Positions 1-5,516 of a stretch of DNA of 7,153 nucleotides are shown here, in pieces (the stretch's first letter is position 1; each line of letters opens with the position of its first letter). The stretch is from Candidatus Cloacimonadota bacterium (GTDB lineage: Bacteria > Cloacimonadota > Cloacimonadia > Cloacimonadales > TCS61). The translations under genes and the position numbers were made by a program. The stretch covers positions 1-7,153 of the forward strand of contig JAFGEH010000169.1 in NCBI GenBank assembly GCA_016931665.1, read 5' to 3'. A model generated the notes under the pieces. It had not been told where the DNA came from and did not search any database. It was given only the letters and a program-made list of their open reading frames with translations.

Positions 1-33
1 AAAAAACTGGAAGAATTACAAAAGAAGCTCTAA
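1..33 (+). CDS. 3' end of an unidentified upstream gene
   Basis: The first frame reads ten codons (KKLEELQKKL) and then TAA at 31-33. The stop overlaps the ATG of the next gene by one base (TAATG), which is typical of translationally coupled genes in one operon. The Lys/Leu/Glu-rich tail looks like the end of an amphipathic helix or coiled coil, but ten residues cannot identify the protein. That this is a real gene end is inferred from the stop/start overlap. Confidence 0.55.
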   Translation, partial: KKLEELQKKL

Positions 34-449
34 TGACAATTCTGGTAAGTGCCTGCCTGCTTGGAATCAAATGTAAATACGACGGTAATGATAATTTCTG
101 CCCAACTGTTGCTGAACTGGCTGGACAAAACCTGATTATTCCGGTGTGTCCCGAACAGCTGGGCGGATTACCCACGCCCCGCTACCCTGCTGAAATATCA
201 AAAGGGAAAATTATCAACTGCCTGGGCGAAGATGTAACTGAGCAGTTCACCAGAGGTGCCCGGGAAACTTTGAAAATTGCTCAACTCTGTAAAGCCAACA
301 GAGCTGTTTTAAAACAGAATTCCCCTTCCTGCGGTTCTCGTTTTATCTACGACGGTACTCATCAAAATCAACTTATCAACGGAACAGGGATAACAGCAAA
401 ATTATTAATAGAAAATGGGATAGAGGTAATTTCCGAACACGATCTTTAA
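33..449 (+). CDS. DUF523 family protein
   Basis: This is a complete 138-residue protein of the DUF523 family, cytosolic and of unknown function. The hallmark N-terminus VSACLLG (residues 5-11) is followed by CKYDG (14-18). Further family landmarks are PVCPEQLGGLPTPR (37-50), with Cys39 in the CPE motif, and the SPSCG motif (98-102) with Cys100. The conserved cysteines (8, 14, 39, 100) suggest metal or Fe-S binding, which is inference. About 140-150 residues is normal for the stand-alone domain, so it appears intact. The ATG overlaps the previous stop, and no strong Shine-Dalgarno is seen, so coupling to the upstream gene is likely. It is convergent with the HU/bS22-like unit and shows no obvious link to the lipid genes. 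Confidence 0.93.
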   Translation: MTILVSACLLGIKCKYDGNDNFCPTVAELAGQNLIIPVCPEQLGGLPTPRYPAEISKGKIINCLGEDVTEQFTRGARETLKIAQLCKANRAVLKQNSPSCGSRFIYDGTHQNQLINGTGITAKLLIENGIEVISEHDL

Positions 450-536
450 GTTTCTATTGATTTAATTGTGTTACAGCTTTCTTGATAATTTTCAGATCAT
501 ACCAGTGATCCGGAAGTAATATATTATATTTCTTAG

Positions 537-567
537 AAAAAAAAAGGTTGGAATTGCTTCCAACCTT
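537..567 (-). terminator. Intrinsic terminator of the HU/bS22-like unit
   Basis: Read on the minus strand, a perfect 10-bp stem AAGGTTGGAA / TTCCAACCTT (558-567 and 544-553) encloses a GCAA tetraloop and runs directly into a tract of nine T (537-545). It lies 12 bases beyond the stop of the small basic gene, so it fits as the end of the HU transcript. On the plus strand the hairpin is not followed by a U-tract, so it is not a clear terminator for the DUF523 gene. Confidence 0.87.
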
Positions 568-579
568 AAGAATTAAAAT

Positions 580-675
580 CTATTTACCCTTTTTCTTATG
601 CCTGTTCTTGCGCAGCCTTTTTTTCCGTTTGTGATTAGAAATTTTATACCGTTTCTTCTTTTTACCGCAGGGCAT
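580..675 (-). CDS. Small basic protein, bS22/mS38-like (AURKAIP1/COX24 domain)
   Basis: This 31-codon gene starts at ATG 675-673 and stops at TAG 582-580. The product begins MPCGKKKKRYK and continues SNHKRKKRLRKNRHKKKGK, and more than half of its residues are Lys, Arg or His. The pattern HKRKKRLRKNRHK matches the short AURKAIP1/COX24 domain proteins annotated in Bacteroidota and relatives. That domain also includes mycobacterial bS22 and mitochondrial mS38, small-subunit proteins threaded near the decoding region of 16S rRNA. A ribosomal role is therefore likely by family, though not shown here. The gene begins 12 bases after the HU stop, has its own strong Shine-Dalgarno, and is followed by the terminator, so it is the second gene of a two-gene transcript. 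Its size makes it easy to miss in automatic annotation. Confidence 0.86.
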   Translation of the reverse strand: MPCGKKKKRYKISNHKRKKRLRKNRHKKKGK

Positions 676-679
676 TCAT

Positions 680-685
680 CCTCCT
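680..685 (-). promoter_or_regulatory. Shine-Dalgarno of the small basic gene
   Basis: A perfect AGGAGG on the minus strand lies 4 bases before the ATG at 675-673. A second ATG (679-677) touches the AGGAGG directly and is out of frame, so spacing selects the downstream ATG. The site sits between the HU stop and the small gene and supports that gene as real. Confidence 0.8.
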
Positions 686-687
686 GC

Positions 688-987
688 CTAACCCAGATGT
701 TCAGGTTGATTGGAATTATCTACTTCTTCTTTAAAGGCACGGGAGAATTTAAAAGTAGGCACAACTCGTGAGGGAACTTTTACTTTTTCTTCTGTTTTAG
801 GATTGCGGCCAATTCTTTCTTTTCTGCTTTTCAGCTTGAAAGTGCCGAAACCTCTAATTTCAATATGCTTACCCTCTTTCATTGAATCTTTGATTGCTTC
901 CAGAAAAGCATCCACAGCTAATGCGACATCTTTCCGAATAATTCCGGTTTCAGTTGAAACGTTTCTGACTAAATCTGCTTTTGTCAT
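688..987 (-). CDS. HU/IHF-family DNA-binding protein
   Basis: This 99-residue histone-like protein binds and bends DNA as a dimer in the nucleoid. The N-terminal helical dimerisation part (MTKADLVRNVSTETGI) leads to the conserved turn EIRGFGTFKLK (43-53). The DNA-binding arm follows, with GRNPKT (60-65), in which Pro63 is the residue that intercalates at kinks. The C-terminal VVPTFKFSRAFKE (75-87) closes the family fold. Bacterial HU is usually about 90 residues, and here a short polar tail (NSNQPEHLG) extends the C-terminus. The ATG is preceded by AAAGGAGA (993-1000, minus) at good spacing. HU and IHF cannot be told apart reliably from one sequence. It is transcribed ahead of the bS22-like gene and divergently from the lipid operon. 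Confidence 0.95.
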   Translation of the reverse strand: MTKADLVRNVSTETGIIRKDVALAVDAFLEAIKDSMKEGKHIEIRGFGTFKLKSRKERIGRNPKTEEKVKVPSRVVPTFKFSRAFKEEVDNSNQPEHLG

Positions 988-1020
988 CTTTATCTCCTTT
1001 CCTTTTGTATCCTTGGAATC

Positions 1021-1033
1021 CCTTAATTTAAGG
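1021..1033. repeat. 13-bp palindrome in the HU promoter region
   Basis: CCTTAA-T-TTAAGG is a perfect inverted repeat around a single central T. It overlaps the proposed -10 of the HU promoter and lies 34 bases upstream of the HU ATG. This is where a repressor or autoregulatory site would be expected. No regulator is identified, and an AT-rich palindrome of this length can arise by chance. Confidence 0.4.
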
Positions 1034-1051
1034 CTGCCAATTTCCTGTCAA
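1025..1051 (-). promoter_or_regulatory. Probable sigma70-type promoter for HU
   Basis: On the minus strand a perfect TTGACA (1051-1046) is followed 15 bases later by TAAATT (1030-1025), four of six matches to the -10 consensus. The spacer is shorter than the ideal 17, so the exact -10 is uncertain. The location, with transcription starting roughly 30 bases before the HU start codon, fits. The -10 overlaps the palindrome at 1021-1033. Confidence 0.5.
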
Positions 1052-1196
1052 GGACTTTTTACGTAACTTAAAGAATATTAAGCTCTTACAGATAAATACT
1101 ATTAATTTCGCCCTTTCCGCCCGATCTGAGGATTTTCCGGAGCGAAAAACTCCATTTTATTACCTGCAATATGGCTTTCTGCTTTTAAATTAAATA

Positions 1197-1222
1197 TTGA
1201 CATTAGAATCTGAGTTTATTAT
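1197..1222 (+). promoter_or_regulatory. Possible promoter for the lipid-gene operon
   Basis: A perfect TTGACA at 1197-1202 is followed by TATTAT (1217-1222, five of six matches) after a 14-base spacer, which is clearly short. It is the best pair in the 277-base gap before the first gene of the plus-strand operon. The rest of that gap (988-1264) shows no RNA gene or convincing terminator. A weak GGAG/CTCC hairpin lies near 1139-1153. Confidence 0.32.
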
Positions 1223-1264
1223 TTGGACGGGATTTAAAAAAGTTTTACAGGATATGATAGCAGA

Positions 1265-2302
1265 ATGAAATCAATAAAATTTGGTCTGGTTGGATGTGGC
1301 AGGATCTCAGCAAAACATTTTGAGGCTGTTGCCCAGATCGATTCTGCTGAGATTTCCGCCTGCGCTGATATTATAGTCGAAAAGGCACAATCTGCCGCAT
1401 CTCAATATAATATTCCCCATTACTATCAGGATTATCTTGCTATGCTAGAGAAAGAAGATCTTGATGGAATTTTGATCTGCACACCCAGTGGCTTACATCC
1501 TCAAATGGGAATAGAAGCAGCCCAGCGAAAAATTCATGTGGTCACAGAAAAGCCCATGGCAATCGATTTAAACTCCGCTGACCAGCTGGTCCGTGCTTGT
1601 GATGAAAACAATGTAGAACTTTTTGTGGTTAAACAGAACCGCTTGAATCCACCTGTTCAACTGTTGAAGAAGGCAATAGATAAAAACCGATTTGGACGCC
1701 TGTTCAGTGCAAATGCCACCGTACGTTGGACCAGGCCACAAAGCTATTATGATATGTCTCCCTGGCGGGGCACCTGGGAATTTGATGGCGGTGCTTTTCT
1801 CAATCAGGCATCTCATTATTTCGATTTGATTCAGTGGCTTATGGGTCCTGTTGAATCAGTAATGGCCTTCACGGCTACCCTCAATCATACCATCGAAAGT
1901 GAAGATCAGGGAGTCGGTATCCTTCGTTTTCGCAATGGAGCACTGGGTGTTGTTGAAGTTACCATGAATACCTTTCCCAGGAATTATGAAGGATCCATTA
2001 CTGTGATGGGAGAAAGAGGAACCGTCAAAATCGGCGGCATTGCCGTTAATGAAATTGCTCACTGGGAATTTCAAGACTACGATGATGATGATAAACTGGT
2101 GAACATGGTTAATTCTTCCCCTGCCAATGTTTACGGGACAGGGCATCTGGCCTTTCTGCAGAACGTGGTGGAAGTGCTTCAGGGACTGGCCAGACCCAAT
2201 ACCGATGGTCGCAGCGGCCGGAAATCTCTGGAAATAATTCTGGCTATGTATGAATCAGCAAAAATCGGGAAAAAAGTTGCTCTTCCTTTAAAAAAATTCT
2301 GA
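1265..2302 (+). CDS. Gfo/Idh/MocA oxidoreductase, WlbA/WbpB-like
   Basis: This 345-residue NAD(P)-dependent oxidoreductase is complete. The N-terminal Rossmann fold opens FGLVGCGRIS (6-15), the GxGxxx dinucleotide signature. TEKPMA (94-99) contains the catalytic-type Lys96 of the family. The C-terminal alpha/beta domain carries WEFDGGAFLNQASHYFDLIQ (171-190), with the conserved GG and His184. The extended pattern (KQNRLNP, RWTRPQ, WRGTWEFDGG) resembles dehydrogenases oxidising C3 of UDP-N-acetylglucosaminuronate (WlbA/WbpB group) in O-antigen and polysaccharide pathways. The substrate is therefore a reasoned guess, not proven. The usual aminotransferase and acetyltransferase partners are not in the window. 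The start has only a weak AGGA about 12 bases upstream. It is the first gene of the operon, 14 bases before the polyprenyl synthase. Confidence 0.9.
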   Translation: MKSIKFGLVGCGRISAKHFEAVAQIDSAEISACADIIVEKAQSAASQYNIPHYYQDYLAMLEKEDLDGILICTPSGLHPQMGIEAAQRKIHVVTEKPMAIDLNSADQLVRACDENNVELFVVKQNRLNPPVQLLKKAIDKNRFGRLFSANATVRWTRPQSYYDMSPWRGTWEFDGGAFLNQASHYFDLIQWLMGPVESVMAFTATLNHTIESEDQGVGILRFRNGALGVVEVTMNTFPRNYEGSITVMGERGTVKIGGIAVNEIAHWEFQDYDDDDKLVNMVNSSPANVYGTGHLAFLQNVVEVLQGLARPNTDGRSGRKSLEIILAMYESAKIGKKVALPLKKF

Positions 2303-2304
2303 AA

Positions 2305-2311
2305 GAAGAGG
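2305..2311 (+). promoter_or_regulatory. Shine-Dalgarno fixing a TTG start
   Basis: GAAGAGG lies 5 bases before TTG 2317-2319. The next in-frame ATG would begin the protein at residue 36, just before the conserved FSGGKRLRP block, and would remove the N-terminal helix every family member has. The TTG start is therefore preferred. Confidence 0.75.
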
Positions 2312-2316
2312 TAAAA

Positions 2317-3204
2317 TTGCTAGTACAAGAATATTTTAAAACAAGAAAAGTTTTAATTGAAGAAGCTCTTGAAACTTATCTTCCCCCCTCTGATTTGTAC
2401 CCTGAAAATCTTCATTCTGCCATGCGTTATGCTGTTTTCAGCGGAGGAAAAAGATTGAGACCGATTCTCTTTTTTGCAGCTTACGAAATGCTGCTCGGTA
2501 AAAAGAACATCAACCGACTGGAAAGGCTTCTGCCCGTAGCCTGTGCTTTAGAAATGGTGCATACAGCTTCCCTCATCCACGATGACTTGCCCAGTGTTGA
2601 TAATTCCGAAGAAAGACGCGGCCAGCCGAGTTGTCATATTAAATTCGGAGAAGCAACTGCCATTCTGGCTGGAGATGCTCTTCTCACCAAAGCCTTCGAA
2701 GTACTTACCGAAATCAGGAACAGGAAAATTGCTCTAGATTGTATTCAGATCTTAACCAGAGCAATTTCTACCAGGGGTATGATCGGCGGACAGGCAGTAG
2801 ATATACTCTCCGTTAAAAAGAAGATAAATCTTAATACCCTGCGATATATTCATCTTAAGAAAACCGGCGCCCTGCTGCAGGCTGCCATGGAACTGGCCTG
2901 TGCTGCTAACGAAGCTGAAGAAAATATTACCATCACCCTGGGTAATTTTGCTCTGAACCTGGGGCTGGCCTACCAGATTGTCGATGATATTCTGGACGAA
3001 GTAGGCAGTTTCGATATACTGGGTAAAGAACCTGGGGAAGATAACCGAAATAATAAAGCAACCTATTCTAATCTCATGGGATTGGAAAAATCCAAAAAAA
3101 CAGCCGAGAAACTGCTGCGTGATTCCTATAATCTGATTAAAAATATGAATAATAACGATATCCTGGTTGAGTTTATAAACATGATCAAGGATAGATTACC
3201 TTAA
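2317..3204 (+). CDS. Short-chain polyprenyl diphosphate synthase, probably GGPP synthase
   Basis: This soluble trans-prenyltransferase (295 residues, normal for the IspA/CrtE family) condenses IPP with allylic diphosphates. GGKRLRP (43-49) binds IPP. The first Asp-rich motif is DDLPSVD (89-95), followed by RRGQPS, and the second is DDILD (223-227). GGQAVD (157-162) and KKTGALL (181-187) are also in place, so all catalytic elements are intact. The residue five before the first Asp motif is Ala84. C15 farnesyl synthases such as E. coli and B. subtilis IspA have Tyr there, while C20 synthases such as CrtE have a small residue. This points to geranylgeranyl diphosphate, the donor needed by the next two genes. 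Chain length remains an inference. Translation starts at TTG. Confidence 0.93.
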   Translation: MLVQEYFKTRKVLIEEALETYLPPSDLYPENLHSAMRYAVFSGGKRLRPILFFAAYEMLLGKKNINRLERLLPVACALEMVHTASLIHDDLPSVDNSEERRGQPSCHIKFGEATAILAGDALLTKAFEVLTEIRNRKIALDCIQILTRAISTRGMIGGQAVDILSVKKKINLNTLRYIHLKKTGALLQAAMELACAANEAEENITITLGNFALNLGLAYQIVDDILDEVGSFDILGKEPGEDNRNNKATYSNLMGLEKSKKTAEKLLRDSYNLIKNMNNNDILVEFINMIKDRLP

Positions 3205-3207
3205 ACT

Positions 3208-4050
3208 ATGGATTTCCTGCGTCTTATCCGACCTGCCAACTGTCTCTTTGCCGCTCTCTGTGTACTTTTCGGAGCCTTTTATCTGAACAGGATTTATTTC
3301 GACCTGTCAATTTTCTCTGCTGTGCTTTCTGCCGGCCTGATTGCTGCAGCCGGTTATGTTATAAATGATTTTTTCGATATCCCTCTCGATAAAGTAAATA
3401 AACCTTATCGGGTCCTGCCCTCGGGTCGAATCAAACCCTCTTCCGCCTATTTATTCGCCGTTATTTTGTTTATAATCGGTATCAGTTGCAGCTTCGCTAC
3501 AGGTAACTGGTATTGCTGCTTGATTGCTTTGTCCAATAGTATAATGCTTTTTTATTATGCCAGATATTTTAAATTGAGGTTACTGAGCGGTAATCTGATT
3601 GTCTCCTATACAGCTGCTTCTACTTTTATCTTCGGCGCCATCTGCGCTGATAATTTAATTAATATTATCCCGGTTGCGGTGATGGCTTTCCTGTATACCC
3701 TGATCAGGGAAATCATCAAAGATGCCGAAGATATTGAAGGAGATAGGAAGTTCGGCGCTCGAACCTTAGCCGTGAGACTGGAACGTAAAACCAGCATCCT
3801 GCTAACACTGCTACCTGCTCTTGCTCTCACTGCATTTTTTTTCTTGATCTTCCATCGGGGACTAATTAATCTCTATGCTTACTTGCTATTAACTATTTTT
3901 GTTAGTTTACCCCTTCTTATAATACTGGTACAGTTGATCAGGAACTGCCATTCCCAGGAGAAATTTCAACTGGCCTCTCGCTTGATTAAATTGGATATGC
4001 TCATTCTGTTAATAATAATCTGGATAGGACAATATCATGACAGTCTATGA
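3208..4050 (+). CDS. UbiA-family prenyltransferase, probable DGGGP synthase
   Basis: This integral membrane protein has 280 residues and about eight or nine hydrophobic segments. The first Asp-rich motif, NDFFDIPLD (53-61), continues through NKPYR to LPSGRI (70-75). The second, IKDAEDIEGDR (170-180), is preceded by RE and followed by GARTLAVR. Both read like archaeal digeranylgeranylglyceryl phosphate synthases rather than UbiA or MenA of quinone synthesis. That enzyme transfers a second geranylgeranyl chain to sn-2 of GGGP. Position between a GGPP-type synthase and GGGPS strongly supports this role. Other UbiA activities (quinone, heme or chlorophyll type) are less likely, as no such genes are near. 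It begins 3 bases after the previous stop without a clear Shine-Dalgarno, and its last 14 bases overlap the GGGPS gene. Confidence 0.9.
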   Translation: MDFLRLIRPANCLFAALCVLFGAFYLNRIYFDLSIFSAVLSAGLIAAAGYVINDFFDIPLDKVNKPYRVLPSGRIKPSSAYLFAVILFIIGISCSFATGNWYCCLIALSNSIMLFYYARYFKLRLLSGNLIVSYTAASTFIFGAICADNLINIIPVAVMAFLYTLIREIIKDAEDIEGDRKFGARTLAVRLERKTSILLTLLPALALTAFFFLIFHRGLINLYAYLLLTIFVSLPLLIILVQLIRNCHSQEKFQLASRLIKLDMLILLIIIWIGQYHDSL

Positions 4051-4783
4051 AAAATTAGTAAATCTCACCCAGCAGAGGGCAGGATATCTTTGCCTTATCG
4101 ATCCTGACAAAATCAACGCTGAACAGGCCGTAACTATGGCCAAGATGTGCGAAGATAATGGCGCAGATGGCCTGCTGGTAGGCAGTAGTATCATGTTAAC
4201 CAATAATTTCGAGAAGAATCTCCAGGCAATTCAGGGATCTGTGAAAATCCCGGTAATTATTTTCCCTGGCATATTTAACTTCGTTTCACCTTATGCTGAT
4301 GCCATTCTTCTACTTTCAGTTGTCTCCAGTCGCAATCCCCAGATGTTGATCGGTGAACAGGTGAGAGCAGCACCCCTTATTCGGGAATATGGACTTGAGG
4401 CAATCGGAACAGCCTATATGCTCATCGAATCAGGACAGAATACTTCTGTCAACTTCATGAGCGGAAGTTTTCCCATACCCAGAAATAAAAACGACATCGC
4501 TGTCGCCCATGCTCTGGCCAGTCAGTACCTGGGCATGAAAATTCTCTATCTTGATGCCGGCAGCGGTGCTTCGCTTTCTGTAAGCAGTGATATGATCAGG
4601 GAGATAAAGCAGAATGTAACACTTCCCCTGATACTGGGCGGCGGCATTAAAACTCCCGAAGAGGCTCAGGAAAAAGCTCTGGCCGGAGCAGATTTCATTG
4701 TCACCGGCAATATCCTGGAAGAAAAAATGGATCCCGCCCTGATTAAAGCTTTTGCCAATGCCATTCACCAGATTACGAGATAA
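4037..4783 (+). CDS. Geranylgeranylglyceryl phosphate synthase (GGGPS), group II
   Basis: This 248-residue TIM-barrel enzyme forms the ether bond between sn-glycerol-1-phosphate and geranylgeranyl diphosphate, the committed step of archaeal-type lipids. Visible signatures are LIDPDK (20-25, Mg site), DGLLVGSS (44-51), IIFPG (74-78), SSRNPQMLIGEQ (97-108), IPRNK (147-151), YLDAGSGA (171-178), GGGI (201-204) and TGN (223-225). The AGSGA form distinguishes group II enzymes from the group I and PcrB proteins with a YSG-type motif. One oddity is Asp173 where the family consensus has Glu (YLE), a residue near the glycerol phosphate site. The start is supported by TAGGA seven bases upstream, inside the end of the UbiA gene. 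Its stop overlaps the next ATG. Identification is firm, and the exact prenyl donor is inferred. Confidence 0.94.
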   Translation: MTVYEKLVNLTQQRAGYLCLIDPDKINAEQAVTMAKMCEDNGADGLLVGSSIMLTNNFEKNLQAIQGSVKIPVIIFPGIFNFVSPYADAILLLSVVSSRNPQMLIGEQVRAAPLIREYGLEAIGTAYMLIESGQNTSVNFMSGSFPIPRNKNDIAVAHALASQYLGMKILYLDAGSGASLSVSSDMIREIKQNVTLPLILGGGIKTPEEAQEKALAGADFIVTGNILEEKMDPALIKAFANAIHQITR

Positions 4784-5505
4784 TGATCGATCTTCATACG
4801 CATCTATTGCCTGAAGTAGATGATGGTTCAGATTCTCTGGAGGAGTCAGCCAGTATAATCGCTCAGATGCTGGAATCCGGTGTTTCCGACATAGTACTAA
4901 CTCCGCACTTTGTAAGAGGATTGTACCAGACAACTTATGCTCTCAAGAAATCAAAATTGGAACAGCTTAATTCATTTTTGCATGATCAGGCTTTATCGGT
5001 TAATATTATTCTGGGAGCAGAAATATACCTGGAACCAGATATCTGGCGGGAGATTGAGGAGGAACATCTTGAAATTGCCGGGACAGATTACCTTCTGGTA
5101 GAAACAGGTCTCTATGCTTTCCCCGGCAATCTTTATGAAATTCTCTCTGGCCTTCTGAAGCGTGGATTCAAGCCTATCCTGGCACACCCGGAAAGGTACG
5201 CAGACATTGTCCGCCAACCTCAACTGGCAGAAGATTTAATCCAAAGAGACATTATCCTGCAGGCTAATTCTGGCAGTTTTCTGGGTTATTATGGCAGAGA
5301 GGTCCAGAAAACTGTCTGGGAAATGATCAAAAATAGATTCATCCATCTGATAGCTTCTGATACTCATCACATCTGGGATAGTTATCCCGGTTCACAGGCA
5401 GCCTCAGCTATCTCTAAATATTTCAACAATGATCTAACACGATTACTGATGGTAGATAACCCCAGAAATATCCTGTCGAACAGAAGAATAGAGCTGAGTT
5501 ACTGA
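4783..5505 (+). CDS. CpsB/CapC/YwqE-type PHP-domain phosphatase
   Basis: This cytosolic metal-dependent phosphoesterase has 240 residues, close to the usual 240-260. All metal-ligand motifs of the PHP fold are present: DLHTHLLP (3-10) with His5 and His7, DDGS (13-16), TPHF (40-43), GAEIYL (78-83) with Glu80, LAHPERY (133-139) with His135, and SDTHH (192-196). Known members dephosphorylate bacterial tyrosine kinases that control capsule and exopolysaccharide synthesis. No BY-kinase, Wzx/Wzy or glycosyltransferase is visible here, so the substrate is open. It starts inside the stop of GGGPS (TAATG), implying coupled translation. It could regulate surface polymer synthesis, or it may act on a phosphorylated intermediate of this pathway, which is speculative. 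Confidence 0.92.
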   Translation: MIDLHTHLLPEVDDGSDSLEESASIIAQMLESGVSDIVLTPHFVRGLYQTTYALKKSKLEQLNSFLHDQALSVNIILGAEIYLEPDIWREIEEEHLEIAGTDYLLVETGLYAFPGNLYEILSGLLKRGFKPILAHPERYADIVRQPQLAEDLIQRDIILQANSGSFLGYYGREVQKTVWEMIKNRFIHLIASDTHHIWDSYPGSQAASAISKYFNNDLTRLLMVDNPRNILSNRRIELSY

Positions 5506-5516
5506 AGGAAGATTAC

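Noticed and set aside
495..510. Inverted repeat GATCA/TGATC with a 6-base loop after the DUF523 gene.
   Set aside because: The 5-bp stem is too short and has no T-tract, so it is not a credible terminator.
454..534. Minus-strand peptide ending LPDHWYDLKIIKKAV, in phase with the small basic gene beyond its TAG.
   Set aside because: It looks protein-like, but it has no start codon, crosses the terminator T-tract, and would need readthrough of a stop. A decayed gene end is possible but cannot be supported.
710..1066. 118-codon plus-strand frame opposite the HU gene.
   Set aside because: It lies antisense to a firmly identified HU gene, lacks recognisable motifs, and is a reading-frame shadow.
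1139..1153. GGAG/CTCC hairpin in the divergent intergenic region.
   Set aside because: It has a four-pair stem and no conserved flanking structure, so there is not enough for a riboswitch or terminator call.
1102..1203. 33-codon minus-strand open frame in the intergenic gap.
   Set aside because: There is no Shine-Dalgarno, no recognisable domain and ordinary composition. It overlaps the region expected to hold the operon promoter.
1254..1268. Four-codon mini-frame whose TGA overlaps the first operon ATG.
   Set aside because: An AGG lies only a couple of bases from its ATG, too close for good initiation. It is probably chance, though coupling cannot be excluded.
4430..4933. 167-codon minus-strand frame across the GGGPS/phosphatase junction.
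   Set aside because: Both plus-strand genes carry intact family motifs through this region, and the antisense frame has none.
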